36,081 nucleotides of DNA from assembly GCA_964408155.1 (NCBI GenBank), contig CAYOYJ010000004.1, forward strand, positions 1 to 36,081, written 5' to 3'. A model generated the notes under the pieces. The model was given only the letters and a program-made list of their open reading frames with translations. It was not told the DNA's origin and did not search any database. The position numbers and the translations under genes are program-made. This DNA is from JAAYKM01 sp964408155. GTDB taxonomy: Bacteria > Desulfobacterota > Syntrophia > Syntrophales > JAAYKM01. Positions 9,681-17,310 of this stretch are shown in pieces (the stretch's first letter is position 1; each line of letters opens with the position of its first letter).

Positions 9681-10782
9681 TCATTGGGAGGCATTCATGA
9701 TCAGACAGGCGTTGATGAATTCATCAATATCTCCATCGAGTACCCGTGCCGCATTGCCGACTTCGACATTGGTCCGGTGGTCTTTAACCATTTTATAAGG
9801 ATGCAACACATACGAGCGGATCTGGCTGCCCCAGGCGATATCTTTTTTTGTCTTATGGATTTCGTCAAGCTTCTCGTTTTTTTCCTGCAATTTCCGTTCG
9901 TAAAGCCGTGACCTCAAGTATTTCATGGCCATGGCCTTGTTCTTGTGCTGGGATCGCTCATTCTGACATTGAACAACGATTCCGGTGGGCAAATGGGTAA
10001 TCCTGACGGCCGAGTCCGTCTTGTTTACATGCTGGCCCCCGGCTCCGGTGGAACGGTATGTGTCGATCCTCAGGTCGTTTTCATCGATCTCAATGACGAT
10101 GTCGTCTTCTACTTCCGGATAAACAAAAACAGAAGCGAAAGAGGTATGACGACGGGCATTGGCATCGAAAGGCGATATTCTGACCAGGCGGTGAATGCCA
10201 ATTTCCGCCTTCATATAGCCGTACGCGAATTCTCCCTCCAGGGTAAAGGAAACACTTTTAATCCCTGCTTCATCTCCCGGCTGACAATCGATGATTTCCG
10301 TCTTAAAATTTCTTTTTTCCGCCCAGCGCAAGTACATCCGCAAGAGCATTTCCGCCCAATCTTGCGATTCCGTTCCTCCGGCACCGGCATGGATCGAGAC
10401 GATTGCGTTCATTGCGTCTTCTTCCCGCCGCAACATCATTTTCAGCTCGTAATCACGGACCACATCCTCCACTAACCTGACCTCAGCGGCGATTTCTTCC
10501 AAAAGAGACGGATCCTTTTCTTCGACGGCCAATGAGATAAGCGTGTCCAGATCGTTCAGAGCTGTTGTGCGGCTTCGCCATTGAAGAACGGTATTTTCCA
10601 TCCGGCTCTTTTTTCTCAGGATTTCTTTCGCCTTATCCTGGTCGGTCCAGAAGTTGTCTTGCAATGAAATTTTTTCGAGGGATTTGATCTGATATTCGAT
10701 TTCCTGGATGTCAAAGACACTCCCCGATGCGGTCGATTCTTCTCCTCAGATCGTTGACTTGTTCAATAAGTTCTTCCAGCAT
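9681..10782 (-). CDS. prfB: Peptide chain release factor 2, expressed by programmed +1 frameshift
   Basis: RF2 recognises UGA and UAA stop codons on the ribosome. The coding region starts at ATG 10782 with AAGGAG about 11 bases upstream, and runs 23 codons to an in-frame TGA at 10713-10711. Reading resumes in the +1 frame at GAC (10712-10710) and continues to the stop at 9681. The joined product is 366 residues, against 365 in E. coli. In joined numbering the stop-codon-reading tripeptide SPF is near 203-205 and the peptidyl-tRNA hydrolysis motif GGQ near 248-250. The main frame alone would start only at a TTG inside the N-terminal helix, so a simple gene caller will truncate or split this gene. 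The start lies within the lnt 3' end, giving a 37-base overlap. Confidence 0.95.
10710..10725 (-). promoter_or_regulatory. prfB programmed +1 frameshift site
   Basis: On the minus strand the sequence is GGGGAG TGT CTTTGAC. CTT is codon 23 and TGA codon 24 of the zero frame. The purine-rich GGGGAG sits three bases before CTT, the same spacing as the internal Shine-Dalgarno that stimulates the E. coli prfB shift. When RF2 is scarce, slow termination at UGA lets the CUU-decoding tRNA slip one base forward onto UUU, so RF2 controls its own synthesis (known mechanism; the site is seen directly here). Confidence 0.93.
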
Positions 10783-12344
10783 GATAAAAGTTCTCCTTTG
10801 ATTGAACTAAAAAAAACAGCACCCAGCAGCATCAGGCAGATATAAACAAACACGTCACCGTATAAAGCATAGATGGTTTTTCGATCAAGAAATTTTACAC
10901 TTCCCCGCAGGGTTGTTCTTTCAAACAGACCGGTTCTTTTTATAATTTTTCCGGAAGGACTGATGATGGCAGAGATCCCTGTGTTGGCAGACCGTAAGAA
11001 GAATACGCGGTTTTCGACTGCGCGAAAAACCGTCATGGACAAGTGCTGGTAGGGTGCCGATGTTCGCCCGAACCAGGCATCGTTGGTAATATTCACCAGT
11101 AAGTTGGCACCTTCCTTCTTATACGCGCGACTTAATTCAGGGAAGATACCCTCATAACAGATCAGGATGCCCAGTGAATGATTTCCGAATGCCAAGGGAA
11201 CATTCCCCTCTCCTTTGCGAAAATCTCCGATGCCGGCAACCAATTTGTTAATAAAGGGAAAGTAGTTGCGCAAGGGAACGTATTCCCCATAAGGCACCAA
11301 ATGGACCTTGTCATACTTGCCCGCGACTTTACCGTCGGGAGATAGTAAAAAAGCGCTGTTCATATAGGAGGTCCTTTTTCCCTCCTCAATATAGCTTGGA
11401 CTGCCGAATAACAGCCAATCCGAGGTAAGACGTGGAATGCCGCGTACGACTTTGGAAAGGTCATGTTTCTCCTGGAAAAAAAACGGTGTCGCCGTTTCCG
11501 GCCAGACAATCAGCCCACGTCCGACAGGGGCTTTCACCAAAGACATATTTTTATAAATTTCAATCGATTCTTCCTGGTGCTGGGGATTCCACTTGATGTT
11601 CTGGTCTATATTTCCCTGAATCAGCGAAACTTCCATCGCTTCCGCCCGCTTTAACTCGGCATTGACCCGATTCAAAGAAAACGTGCCGTATCCGATGAGA
11701 AGCGCAGGGATCAGACATCCGGCAAGGACTTCCGGCGCCAGGTTTCCCCGGTGCTGTCGATGAGAAATCAGATCGAAGACCAAGACGTTAACGAAAACGA
11801 TGATGAAGGATAAACCATAAATACCTGTAATATCCGTAAACTGTATGATGGTCAGATACTTGTACTGTGAATAGGCCAGATTTTCCCAGGGAAAGCCGGT
11901 AAAAAGATGAGATTTGAGATACTCAAGACCGACCCACAAAAGGGGCGCGGAAACAATTTCCGAAAAACCTTTGTTGCGCAGAAAAACCAGCGCCGCGGAA
12001 AAAAGGGAAAAGTATAAACTGAGAACGCAAGAAAGCAGTATCATGGCTGATATGGCGATATAAGACGGCAGCTCTCCGTACATGACGATCACTTGGGCAA
12101 TCCAGTACAGCAAGCCGACATGGACAATCATCCCGGTCAGAAAACCCCAAAGCGCAGCCCTGAAAGGCTTGTGTGTCTCCTGAAGCGTAAGCAACAGAGG
12201 TACGAATGCGATCCAAGCCAACAGCCCGACGCCATGCCTGGGGAAGGAAAAGACCAGCAGAACGCCGGTCAGCAAGGCAAGAAAGATGAGGCGGAAATCC
12301 CGAAACGGCCCTTTGCGAATTTTATTGAGGACGTATGATGTCAT
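10746..12344 (-). CDS. lnt: Apolipoprotein N-acyltransferase
   Basis: Integral inner-membrane enzyme that adds the third acyl chain to the N-terminal cysteine of lipoproteins. From the ATG at 12344 it has 532 residues. Several membrane helices fill the first ~220 residues. The nitrilase-like domain follows with the catalytic triad Glu283 in WPETA, Lys346 in YDKVHLVPYGEY and Cys396 in ICYEG, and a last membrane helix lies near the C-terminus. An in-frame TTG at 12404 would add 20 residues and overlap corC by 26 bases; neither start has a convincing Shine-Dalgarno. The ATG is preferred because the N-terminus then begins just before the first helix, as in the family. The 3' end overlaps the start of prfB. 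The ybeX-lnt order is conserved in proteobacteria. Confidence 0.93.
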   Translation of the reverse strand: MTSYVLNKIRKGPFRDFRLIFLALLTGVLLVFSFPRHGVGLLAWIAFVPLLLTLQETHKPFRAALWGFLTGMIVHVGLLYWIAQVIVMYGELPSYIAISAMILLSCVLSLYFSLFSAALVFLRNKGFSEIVSAPLLWVGLEYLKSHLFTGFPWENLAYSQYKYLTIIQFTDITGIYGLSFIIVFVNVLVFDLISHRQHRGNLAPEVLAGCLIPALLIGYGTFSLNRVNAELKRAEAMEVSLIQGNIDQNIKWNPQHQEESIEIYKNMSLVKAPVGRGLIVWPETATPFFFQEKHDLSKVVRGIPRLTSDWLLFGSPSYIEEGKRTSYMNSAFLLSPDGKVAGKYDKVHLVPYGEYVPLRNYFPFINKLVAGIGDFRKGEGNVPLAFGNHSLGILICYEGIFPELSRAYKKEGANLLVNITNDAWFGRTSAPYQHLSMTVFRAVENRVFFLRSANTGISAIISPSGKIIKRTGLFERTTLRGSVKFLDRKTIYALYGDVFVYICLMLLGAVFFSSIKGELLSCWKNLLNKSTI

Positions 12345-12378
12345 AGAAGATGCGTGGGGGAAGATTAATAAGCTGATT

Positions 12379-13224
12379 TTATGGATGAATTCGTTTTCCG
12401 TCAAGAATCACGATTTTTACCTTCCTGATCGTTTTCTCATCGGCCTGTTCTACCGTGATTTCCATGTTATCCATCTGAAATGTTTCACCCACCTGAGGCA
12501 TTTTTCCGAATTCATGGAAAACCAATCCTGCGAGTGTTTCATAGTTTCCTTCCGGAAATTCAACGTCGAAGAATTCCTCAACGGTCTTGATTTCGGTTCT
12601 TGCATCACACAGATAGGTGTTATCCGATATGGGGATAATATTCTCTCCTTCGGCGGTTTCGTCCTCGTCTCCGATTTCCCCGACGATTTCTTCTATCAGA
12701 TCCTCAAGGGTGACCAGACCGGCAGTCCCTCCATATTCATCGATAACAATGGCCATGTGAATCTTCTTCGCCTTTAACTCATGAAGCAACAGGGTGGTAC
12801 GCATGGTCTCGGGAACAAAGTAGGGCTTGCGTAAAACAGCCAGGAAATCCTCCGGCGCCACCTCCTTAGACCAGAATTTTAAAAGATCCTTCACATTCAA
12901 AATGCCGATGATTTGATCCAGATGATCGGCGTAAACGGGAAGACGGGTATGGCTGTGTTTCATGATCAGGTTGATGACGTCCTTCAGCGGCATTCCCGAT
13001 TTTATAACGACCATCGCCGTCCGTGGAATCATGACTTCGCGAACGATGGTATCCCGGAATTCAAGGATACTCTGAATCATTTCTCCTGATTGCGGATCTA
13101 TTAAACCATTTTCTTCCCCGGCGTCGAGCAGGGTTTGTAATTCCCGCTCCAGTCGTTCGTGGTCCCTTTCAATAAAGAATTTTTTCAGGATGGATAAAAT
13201 ACCGGTTTGTTTACTACGTTTCAT
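12379..13224 (-). CDS. CorC/YbeX-type CBS-domain protein
   Basis: 281 residues. An N-terminal segment is followed by two CBS domains at about 67-120 and 130-185, then a CorC_HlyC transporter-associated domain at about 195-275. There is no N-terminal membrane (DUF21/CNNM) domain, so it is the short soluble CorC/YbeX form, not the longer membrane form. In enterobacteria this protein is annotated as Mg/Co efflux accessory CorC; YbeX has also been linked to ribosome maturation and heat tolerance, so transport is not assured. ATG at 13224 with no strong Shine-Dalgarno, 22 bases after the radical SAM gene and directly before lnt, so probably cotranscribed. Confidence 0.88.
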   Translation of the reverse strand: MKRSKQTGILSILKKFFIERDHERLERELQTLLDAGEENGLIDPQSGEMIQSILEFRDTIVREVMIPRTAMVVIKSGMPLKDVINLIMKHSHTRLPVYADHLDQIIGILNVKDLLKFWSKEVAPEDFLAVLRKPYFVPETMRTTLLLHELKAKKIHMAIVIDEYGGTAGLVTLEDLIEEIVGEIGDEDETAEGENIIPISDNTYLCDARTEIKTVEEFFDVEFPEGNYETLAGLVFHEFGKMPQVGETFQMDNMEITVEQADEKTIRKVKIVILDGKRIHP

Positions 13225-13246
13225 AGGTCGCAGCGGTGGATAATCT

Positions 13247-14119
13247 TCAGAGAGCGCGGAGATGCTCGGGACGCAGCATGCTCTTGTCGGCGCCGGATAT
13301 GATCCGGTTGATCAGTTCGATAACATGTTCCTTGTCCTGAGGCAGTCCGGCTCTAATCGGCAAATAGTTGGAAGCATGATTGGCAGTGAAAAAACAGTCG
13401 GTGAAATCCGCATGGGAAATGATCATACTCAATTCCGTGAGATATCCGAATTGATCGGGCTGCGGTAACTGACCGCTTTTGTATTCATCATAAATCGGCG
13501 TTCCCGGAATGAGCATTAACGTGAGAGCGCCCACATAATCCGGATCGATGGCTGTTAAAACCTTAGCCGTTTCCAGGGCGTGCTCCGTGCTTCTTTCAAT
13601 GCCCCCCAGTCCTAGAATGACGGTGACAGACAGAAGCATTCCCGCCTTTTTAATTCTTCGGCCCGCCTCAATGGTCTGGGCCACCGTCACGCCTTTGCGA
13701 ATCCGACGCAGCAGCACTTCGCTCCCCGTCTCCACGCCCAGATAAACCATGTTCAATCCCAGTTCACACAATTCCGCCAGTTCCTCCGGCGTTTTCTTGA
13801 GCGCGCTTTTCGCATTGCCGTAAGTGCTAATTCTTTCGACGCCCTTAATTTCCGATTTTATCATCCGGATAATTTCGGTCAATTTTGCCTGGGGGATAAT
13901 GAGGGCATCTCCGTCGCACAGAAAAACTCGCTGAATATTTCGGTATCGCCCGGCTTCAAGAATATCTTCCCGAATCTCTTCCACGCTTTTGATCCGGAAT
14001 TTCTTTCCCTTATAGGTTTCGCAAAAAGTACACAGATTGTGCGAACAACCGACCGTCACCTGCAACAAGAGGCTGTACGCTTCGCTGGGCGGTCGAATAA
14101 TCGTTCCTTCATATTTCAT
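13247..14119 (-). CDS. Radical SAM protein, function unknown
   Basis: 290 residues with an N-terminal cysteine motif GCSHNLCTFC, cysteines at 25, 30 and 33. The spacing is CX4CX2C, rather than the commoner CX3CX2C. Downstream are the usual radical SAM barrel signatures: a YLGVETGSE-type strand near 125-134 and the glycine-rich VTVILGLGG near 165-173. The enzyme should bind a 4Fe-4S cluster and cleave S-adenosylmethionine; the substrate cannot be told. It resembles the uncharacterised Elp3/HemN-like group often annotated simply as radical SAM domain protein. No extra C-terminal cluster or B12 domain is visible. ATG at 14119; it is the first gene of the run leading to corC, lnt and prfB. Confidence 0.85.
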   Translation of the reverse strand: MKYEGTIIRPPSEAYSLLLQVTVGCSHNLCTFCETYKGKKFRIKSVEEIREDILEAGRYRNIQRVFLCDGDALIIPQAKLTEIIRMIKSEIKGVERISTYGNAKSALKKTPEELAELCELGLNMVYLGVETGSEVLLRRIRKGVTVAQTIEAGRRIKKAGMLLSVTVILGLGGIERSTEHALETAKVLTAIDPDYVGALTLMLIPGTPIYDEYKSGQLPQPDQFGYLTELSMIISHADFTDCFFTANHASNYLPIRAGLPQDKEHVIELINRIISGADKSMLRPEHLRAL

Positions 14120-14172
14120 ATTTAATCCCGATACGCGCAGGCGCGGACTTAATACGACGTTGTCAGCAATAA

Positions 14173-14199
14173 TTTATAATACATCTCGGGAAAAGACAA
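14173..14199 (-). promoter_or_regulatory. Candidate promoter for the radical SAM-corC-lnt-prfB run
   Basis: On the minus strand TTGTCT (14194-14199) and TATAAA (14173-14178) are 15 bases apart, about 54 bases before the start codon at 14119. Spacing is short and the -35 box imperfect, so this is tentative. It lies back to back with the pyr promoter on the other strand. Confidence 0.3.
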
Positions 14200-14231
14200 G
14201 ATGATAAAAACCGATGTCCCCTGATTTTGAC

Positions 14232-14260
14232 TTGACACAAAAACGACAATTCTATATAGG
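14232..14260 (+). promoter_or_regulatory. Promoter of the pyrR-pyrB-pyrC-recO operon
   Basis: A perfect -35 box TTGACA (14232-14237) is followed after 17 bases by TATAGG (14255-14260), or after 15 by TATATA (14253-14258). A start of transcription near 14267 would give a leader of about 220 bases before pyrR, long enough for attenuation. The gene-free stretch 14120-14488 otherwise holds this leader, its terminator and a short possible leader ORF. Confidence 0.55.
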
Positions 14261-14280
14261 AGAGAAGTCAATTTTGTCGC

Positions 14281-14349
14281 ATGATTAATACTGTGATCAC
14301 TATGAATATGAAAACGACTCAACTCCGAAAAAAGGCCTTAGAGCTATGA
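14281..14349 (+). other. Possible 22-codon leader ORF in the pyr leader
   Basis: ATG at 14281 opens a frame of 22 sense codons ending at TGA 14347-14349, about 30 bases before the terminator hairpin. A purine-rich AGGAGAG lies about 15 bases upstream of the ATG, too far to be a good ribosome binding site, and later in-frame ATGs exist. Its placement recalls leader peptides used in coupled attenuation such as E. coli pyrL, but coding is unproven. Confidence 0.2.
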
Positions 14350-14380
14350 TTGGCGTTTTTTCATTGATCAGTTTGTATTG

Positions 14381-14412
14381 AACCTTCCCTGCACAAGGGG
14401 AGGTTTTTTTTT
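14381..14412 (+). terminator. Intrinsic terminator (attenuator) in the pyr leader
   Basis: AACCTTCCCT (14381-14390) pairs with AGGGGAGGTT (14396-14405) as a 10-bp stem with one G-U and the 5-base loop GCACA. It runs into nine Ts (14404-14412). It lies about 75 bases before the pyrR start and downstream of the operon promoter, so transcription must pass it to reach pyrR. An upstream segment AAAAAAGGCCT (14328-14338) can pair with the 3' arm and T-tract, offering an antiterminator. This is the layout of a PyrR-type or UTP-sensitive attenuator. Confidence 0.75.
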
Positions 14413-14488
14413 GCCTGAAACCTTTGCCCGACGACTGTGTGTGCAAATGTGCCCGATCAATGAACCAACAACCGGAAGGATTCCCGAT

Positions 14489-15031
14489 ATGGCTAAAAAA
14501 AGAGTGGTTATGGATGCGGATCGCATCGATCGGTCCATTACCCGTATTGCGTATGAAATCCTGGAGAAAAACAAGGGGGTTGAAGAGTTGGCCCTGATCG
14601 GTATCCGAACCCGGGGGGTTTATATCGCCCAGAGAATTCAGGAAAAAATCTTTCATATCGAGGGGACCAATGTTCCTTTGGGGATTTTAGACATCACCCT
14701 TTACCGTGACGACATTGCCCAAAGGAAAGGAAAACCCCGTCTTGAGAGAACCGACGTTCCGTTTTCCCTGGATAATAAAAAAGTGGTTCTGGTCGATGAT
14801 GTTCTGTTTACCGGACGGACCATTCGTGCGGCGATGGACGCCCTGATCGATTTAGGCCGGCCAAAACGAATTCAACTGGCCGTGCTGGTTGATCGCGGAC
14901 ATCGTGAATTACCTATCCGGGCGGATTTTGTCGGCAAAGATTTCCCCTCATCCTTATGGGAGGCCGTTTCCGTCCACCTGAAGGAAACCGATCAGAAAGA
15001 CGAAGTCATCATTGAAGAAAGCCAAGATTAA
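14489..15031 (+). CDS. pyrR: Pyrimidine operon attenuation protein / uracil phosphoribosyltransferase PyrR
   Basis: 180 residues, the usual PyrR length. It has a phosphoribosyltransferase fold with the PRPP-binding loop VVLVDDVLFTGRT at about 99-111, the flexible-loop region DITLYRDD near 68-75, and the PyrR-typical VDRGHRELPIRADFVGK near 134-150. In Bacillus, PyrR binds the pyr mRNA leader when UMP is high and favours termination; many homologues also make UMP from uracil and PRPP. The start is the ATG at 14489, with GGAAGGA eight bases upstream; the frame is open further upstream but runs through the terminator and is not coding there. It is the first gene of pyrR-pyrB-pyrC-recO, behind a leader terminator. 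Confidence 0.93.
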   Translation: MAKKRVVMDADRIDRSITRIAYEILEKNKGVEELALIGIRTRGVYIAQRIQEKIFHIEGTNVPLGILDITLYRDDIAQRKGKPRLERTDVPFSLDNKKVVLVDDVLFTGRTIRAAMDALIDLGRPKRIQLAVLVDRGHRELPIRADFVGKDFPSSLWEAVSVHLKETDQKDEVIIEESQD

Positions 15032-15079
15032 GGATTGTGTAGCAAAACCTCAACAGCATTGCCATCGGGGACACAAAGC

Positions 15080-16003
15080 ATGAAATGGGAAAAAAAGGAT
15101 ATTTTAGGCATGAAAGAACTGTCTGTGGATGAAATCCATTTCATCCTGGATACCGCCGATTCTTTTGTTGAAATATCCACGCGCGATATCAAAAAAGTGC
15201 CGACCCTGCGCGGCAAGACGGTTATCAATTTCTTCATAGAGGCCAGTACCCGAACAAGAACCTCTTTTGAAATTGCGGGAAAAAGATTGAGCGCAGACAC
15301 CATCAATATCACCGCTTCCTCAAGTAGCCTCATGAAAGGAGAATCGCTGATCGACACGGCCCGCAATTTGGAAGCGATGCATCCGGACATCGTCGTCATC
15401 CGCCACAGTGCAGCCGGGGCGCCGCACATGATCGCCAAACTGATCAAGCAATCCGTCATTAACGCAGGCGACGGGGCGCATGAACATCCGACGCAGGCTC
15501 TGTTGGATATGATGACCATTCGGGCCCGTAAAGGAGGCATCTCCGGATTAAAAATCGTCATTATCGGAGATATCTCACATAGTCGCGTTGCCCGATCCAA
15601 CGTTTACGGTTTGACTAAAATGGGCGCCGATGTCCATGTTGCAGGGCCGGCCACCATGCTCCCCCGGTTTATGGAATGTCTCGGCGCGACCGTCCATACC
15701 GATATGGAGAAAGCGATCCTTGACGCCGATGTGGTGATGATGCTCCGCGTTCAGACGGAGAGAGAAAAACTCAACATATTTCCATCATTAAGAGAGTACT
15801 CTTCATTCTATTGTCTGAACCGTGACAGAATAAATCGCGCCAAACCCGATGTCCTGGTTATGCATCCGGGTCCCTTGAACCGAGGTGTGGAAATCTCTCC
15901 CGAGGTGGCGGACGGGACCAACTCGGTTATTCTTGAACAGGTCACCTATGGTGTCGCCCTGCGGATGGCCCTTTTATACCTGCTTACAGGAGGAACGCTT
16001 TGA
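15080..16003 (+). CDS. pyrB: Aspartate carbamoyltransferase catalytic chain
   Basis: 307 residues, normal for the catalytic chain. It joins carbamoyl phosphate to aspartate, the first committed step of pyrimidine synthesis. The carbamoyl phosphate signature STRTRTSFE lies at 56-64, the SSSSLMKGES loop at about 80-89 carries the active-site Lys86, and HPTQALLDM begins at 136. The preferred start is ATG 15080, with GGGG about nine bases upstream; the frame extends to a TTG at 15035 but the added residues are not family-like. It begins about 50 bases after pyrR and overlaps pyrC by four bases. No pyrI regulatory chain is present in the window. Confidence 0.94.
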   Translation: MKWEKKDILGMKELSVDEIHFILDTADSFVEISTRDIKKVPTLRGKTVINFFIEASTRTRTSFEIAGKRLSADTINITASSSSLMKGESLIDTARNLEAMHPDIVVIRHSAAGAPHMIAKLIKQSVINAGDGAHEHPTQALLDMMTIRARKGGISGLKIVIIGDISHSRVARSNVYGLTKMGADVHVAGPATMLPRFMECLGATVHTDMEKAILDADVVMMLRVQTEREKLNIFPSLREYSSFYCLNRDRINRAKPDVLVMHPGPLNRGVEISPEVADGTNSVILEQVTYGVALRMALLYLLTGGTL

Positions 16004-17310
16004 AAACCCTGCTTACAGGAGCCCGCGTGATTGACCCGACCCAAGGCTTGGACCGGGTAACGGACGTGCTGATAGAAGACAGCAAAATTGCCGGGACAGG
16101 TCCTCTGTTGAAATCCGGTGGGGTGCAAAAATCCGATCCGGACCTTTCCATTATTGATCTGAAAGGTATGACCCTTGTCCCGGGCCTCATCGACATGCAT
16201 ACCCACTTCAGGGACCCGGGCTTTGAATACAAGGAAACCGTGGAATCCGGGTCCGCCGCCGCCGCCGCGGGAGGGTTTACGGCGGTGGCCTGTATGGCAA
16301 ACACCAATCCGATCAACGATAATCGCGCCGTGACAGACTATATTGTCAGAAAAGCAAAGGCTTGCGGGTTGGTGAGGGTGTATCCCATAGGAGCCATTTC
16401 CATCGGGTTGAAAGGGACGAAGCTGGCCGAATATGGTGATATGAAAGCCTCAGGAGTTGTGGGTTTGTCGGATGACGGAAAGCCGGTCATGAACAGTCAT
16501 CTGATGCGCAGGGCTCTTGAATACGCCGGATCACTTAATCTTCCCGTCATCTCACATGCCGAAGACGCCGATCTTTCCGCCGAAGGACTCATGCATGAAG
16601 GCAAGGTATCCACGGAACTCGGCCTGCCGGGAATTCCCGCGATCGCCGAGGAGGTGATGATCGCCAGAGATATCCTCCTGGCCGGCTATACCCGTACGTC
16701 GATCCACATCGCCCATGTCAGCACCCGGGGATCAGTAACCTTGATTCGCGACGCCAAAGCCAGAGGCATCTGCGTCACAGCGGAAACAGCTCCTCACTAT
16801 TTTACCCTTTCGGAAGAATGCCTCCGGGAATTCGACCCGTATTTGAAGGTGAATCCTCCCCTGCGCTCTCTCGATGATGTTCTGGCGATCAAAGAAGGAC
16901 TGCGCGACGGTACAATTGACGCGATCGCCAGTGATCACGCACCTCACGCTATTACGGAAAAGGCTCTGGAATTCGAATATGCCCTCTCGGGGATGGTCGG
17001 CCTGGAAACGTCTCTTGCCCTGTCGTTACGACTGGTCGAAGAGGGATGCCTGACCCTCCCCCAACTGGCGGCGAAAATGAGCACCAATCCGGCAAATATC
17101 CTCCGCATTCCCTTCGGGACGATAAAGATCGGGACGCAAGCCGATTTAACCGTCATTGATACGGCGTGCAAATGGCAAGTTGACGTGAACAAATTTCTTT
17201 CCAAAAGTCGTAACTGTCCCTACGGCGGCTGGTCGATGCAAGGGAAAGCGGTGATGACCCTCGTGGACGGCAAAATAAAATACAATGAATTGTCCCGTGG
17301 CGGAGCATGA
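16000..17310 (+). CDS. pyrC: Dihydroorotase (class I type)
   Basis: 436 residues of the amidohydrolase superfamily that close carbamoyl aspartate to dihydroorotate. The metal motif DMHTHFRDPG has H67 and H69. Further ligands are H186 (ISHAED), H239 (IAHVST) and Asp312 in ASDHAPHA, and GLSDDG lies near 155-160. Length and motifs fit the class I enzymes that assemble with PyrB in bacteria such as Aquifex. The start is TTG at 16000, set by AGGAGG about six bases upstream and by the TTGA overlap with the pyrB stop. Its own stop overlaps recO by four bases (ATGA), so translation of pyrB, pyrC and recO is probably coupled. Confidence 0.94.
   Translation: MKTLLTGARVIDPTQGLDRVTDVLIEDSKIAGTGPLLKSGGVQKSDPDLSIIDLKGMTLVPGLIDMHTHFRDPGFEYKETVESGSAAAAAGGFTAVACMANTNPINDNRAVTDYIVRKAKACGLVRVYPIGAISIGLKGTKLAEYGDMKASGVVGLSDDGKPVMNSHLMRRALEYAGSLNLPVISHAEDADLSAEGLMHEGKVSTELGLPGIPAIAEEVMIARDILLAGYTRTSIHIAHVSTRGSVTLIRDAKARGICVTAETAPHYFTLSEECLREFDPYLKVNPPLRSLDDVLAIKEGLRDGTIDAIASDHAPHAITEKALEFEYALSGMVGLETSLALSLRLVEEGCLTLPQLAAKMSTNPANILRIPFGTIKIGTQADLTVIDTACKWQVDVNKFLSKSRNCPYGGWSMQGKAVMTLVDGKIKYNELSRGGA

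Noticed and set aside
10664..10713. prfB as a disrupted pseudogene because of the in-frame TGA
   Set aside because: The TGA sits in the conserved CTTTGAC frameshift context with a spaced purine stimulator, so it is regulatory and not damage.
14328..14357. A second terminator hairpin AAAAAAGGCC/GGCGTTTTTT in the pyr leader
   Set aside because: The stem has a G-G mismatch next to the AT block and a 14-base loop. It may be part of an alternative fold but is not called as a terminator by itself.
14378..14488. N-terminal extension of pyrR from TTG 14378
   Set aside because: It would translate through the terminator hairpin and T-tract, and the added residues do not match PyrR. ATG 14489 has a good ribosome binding site.
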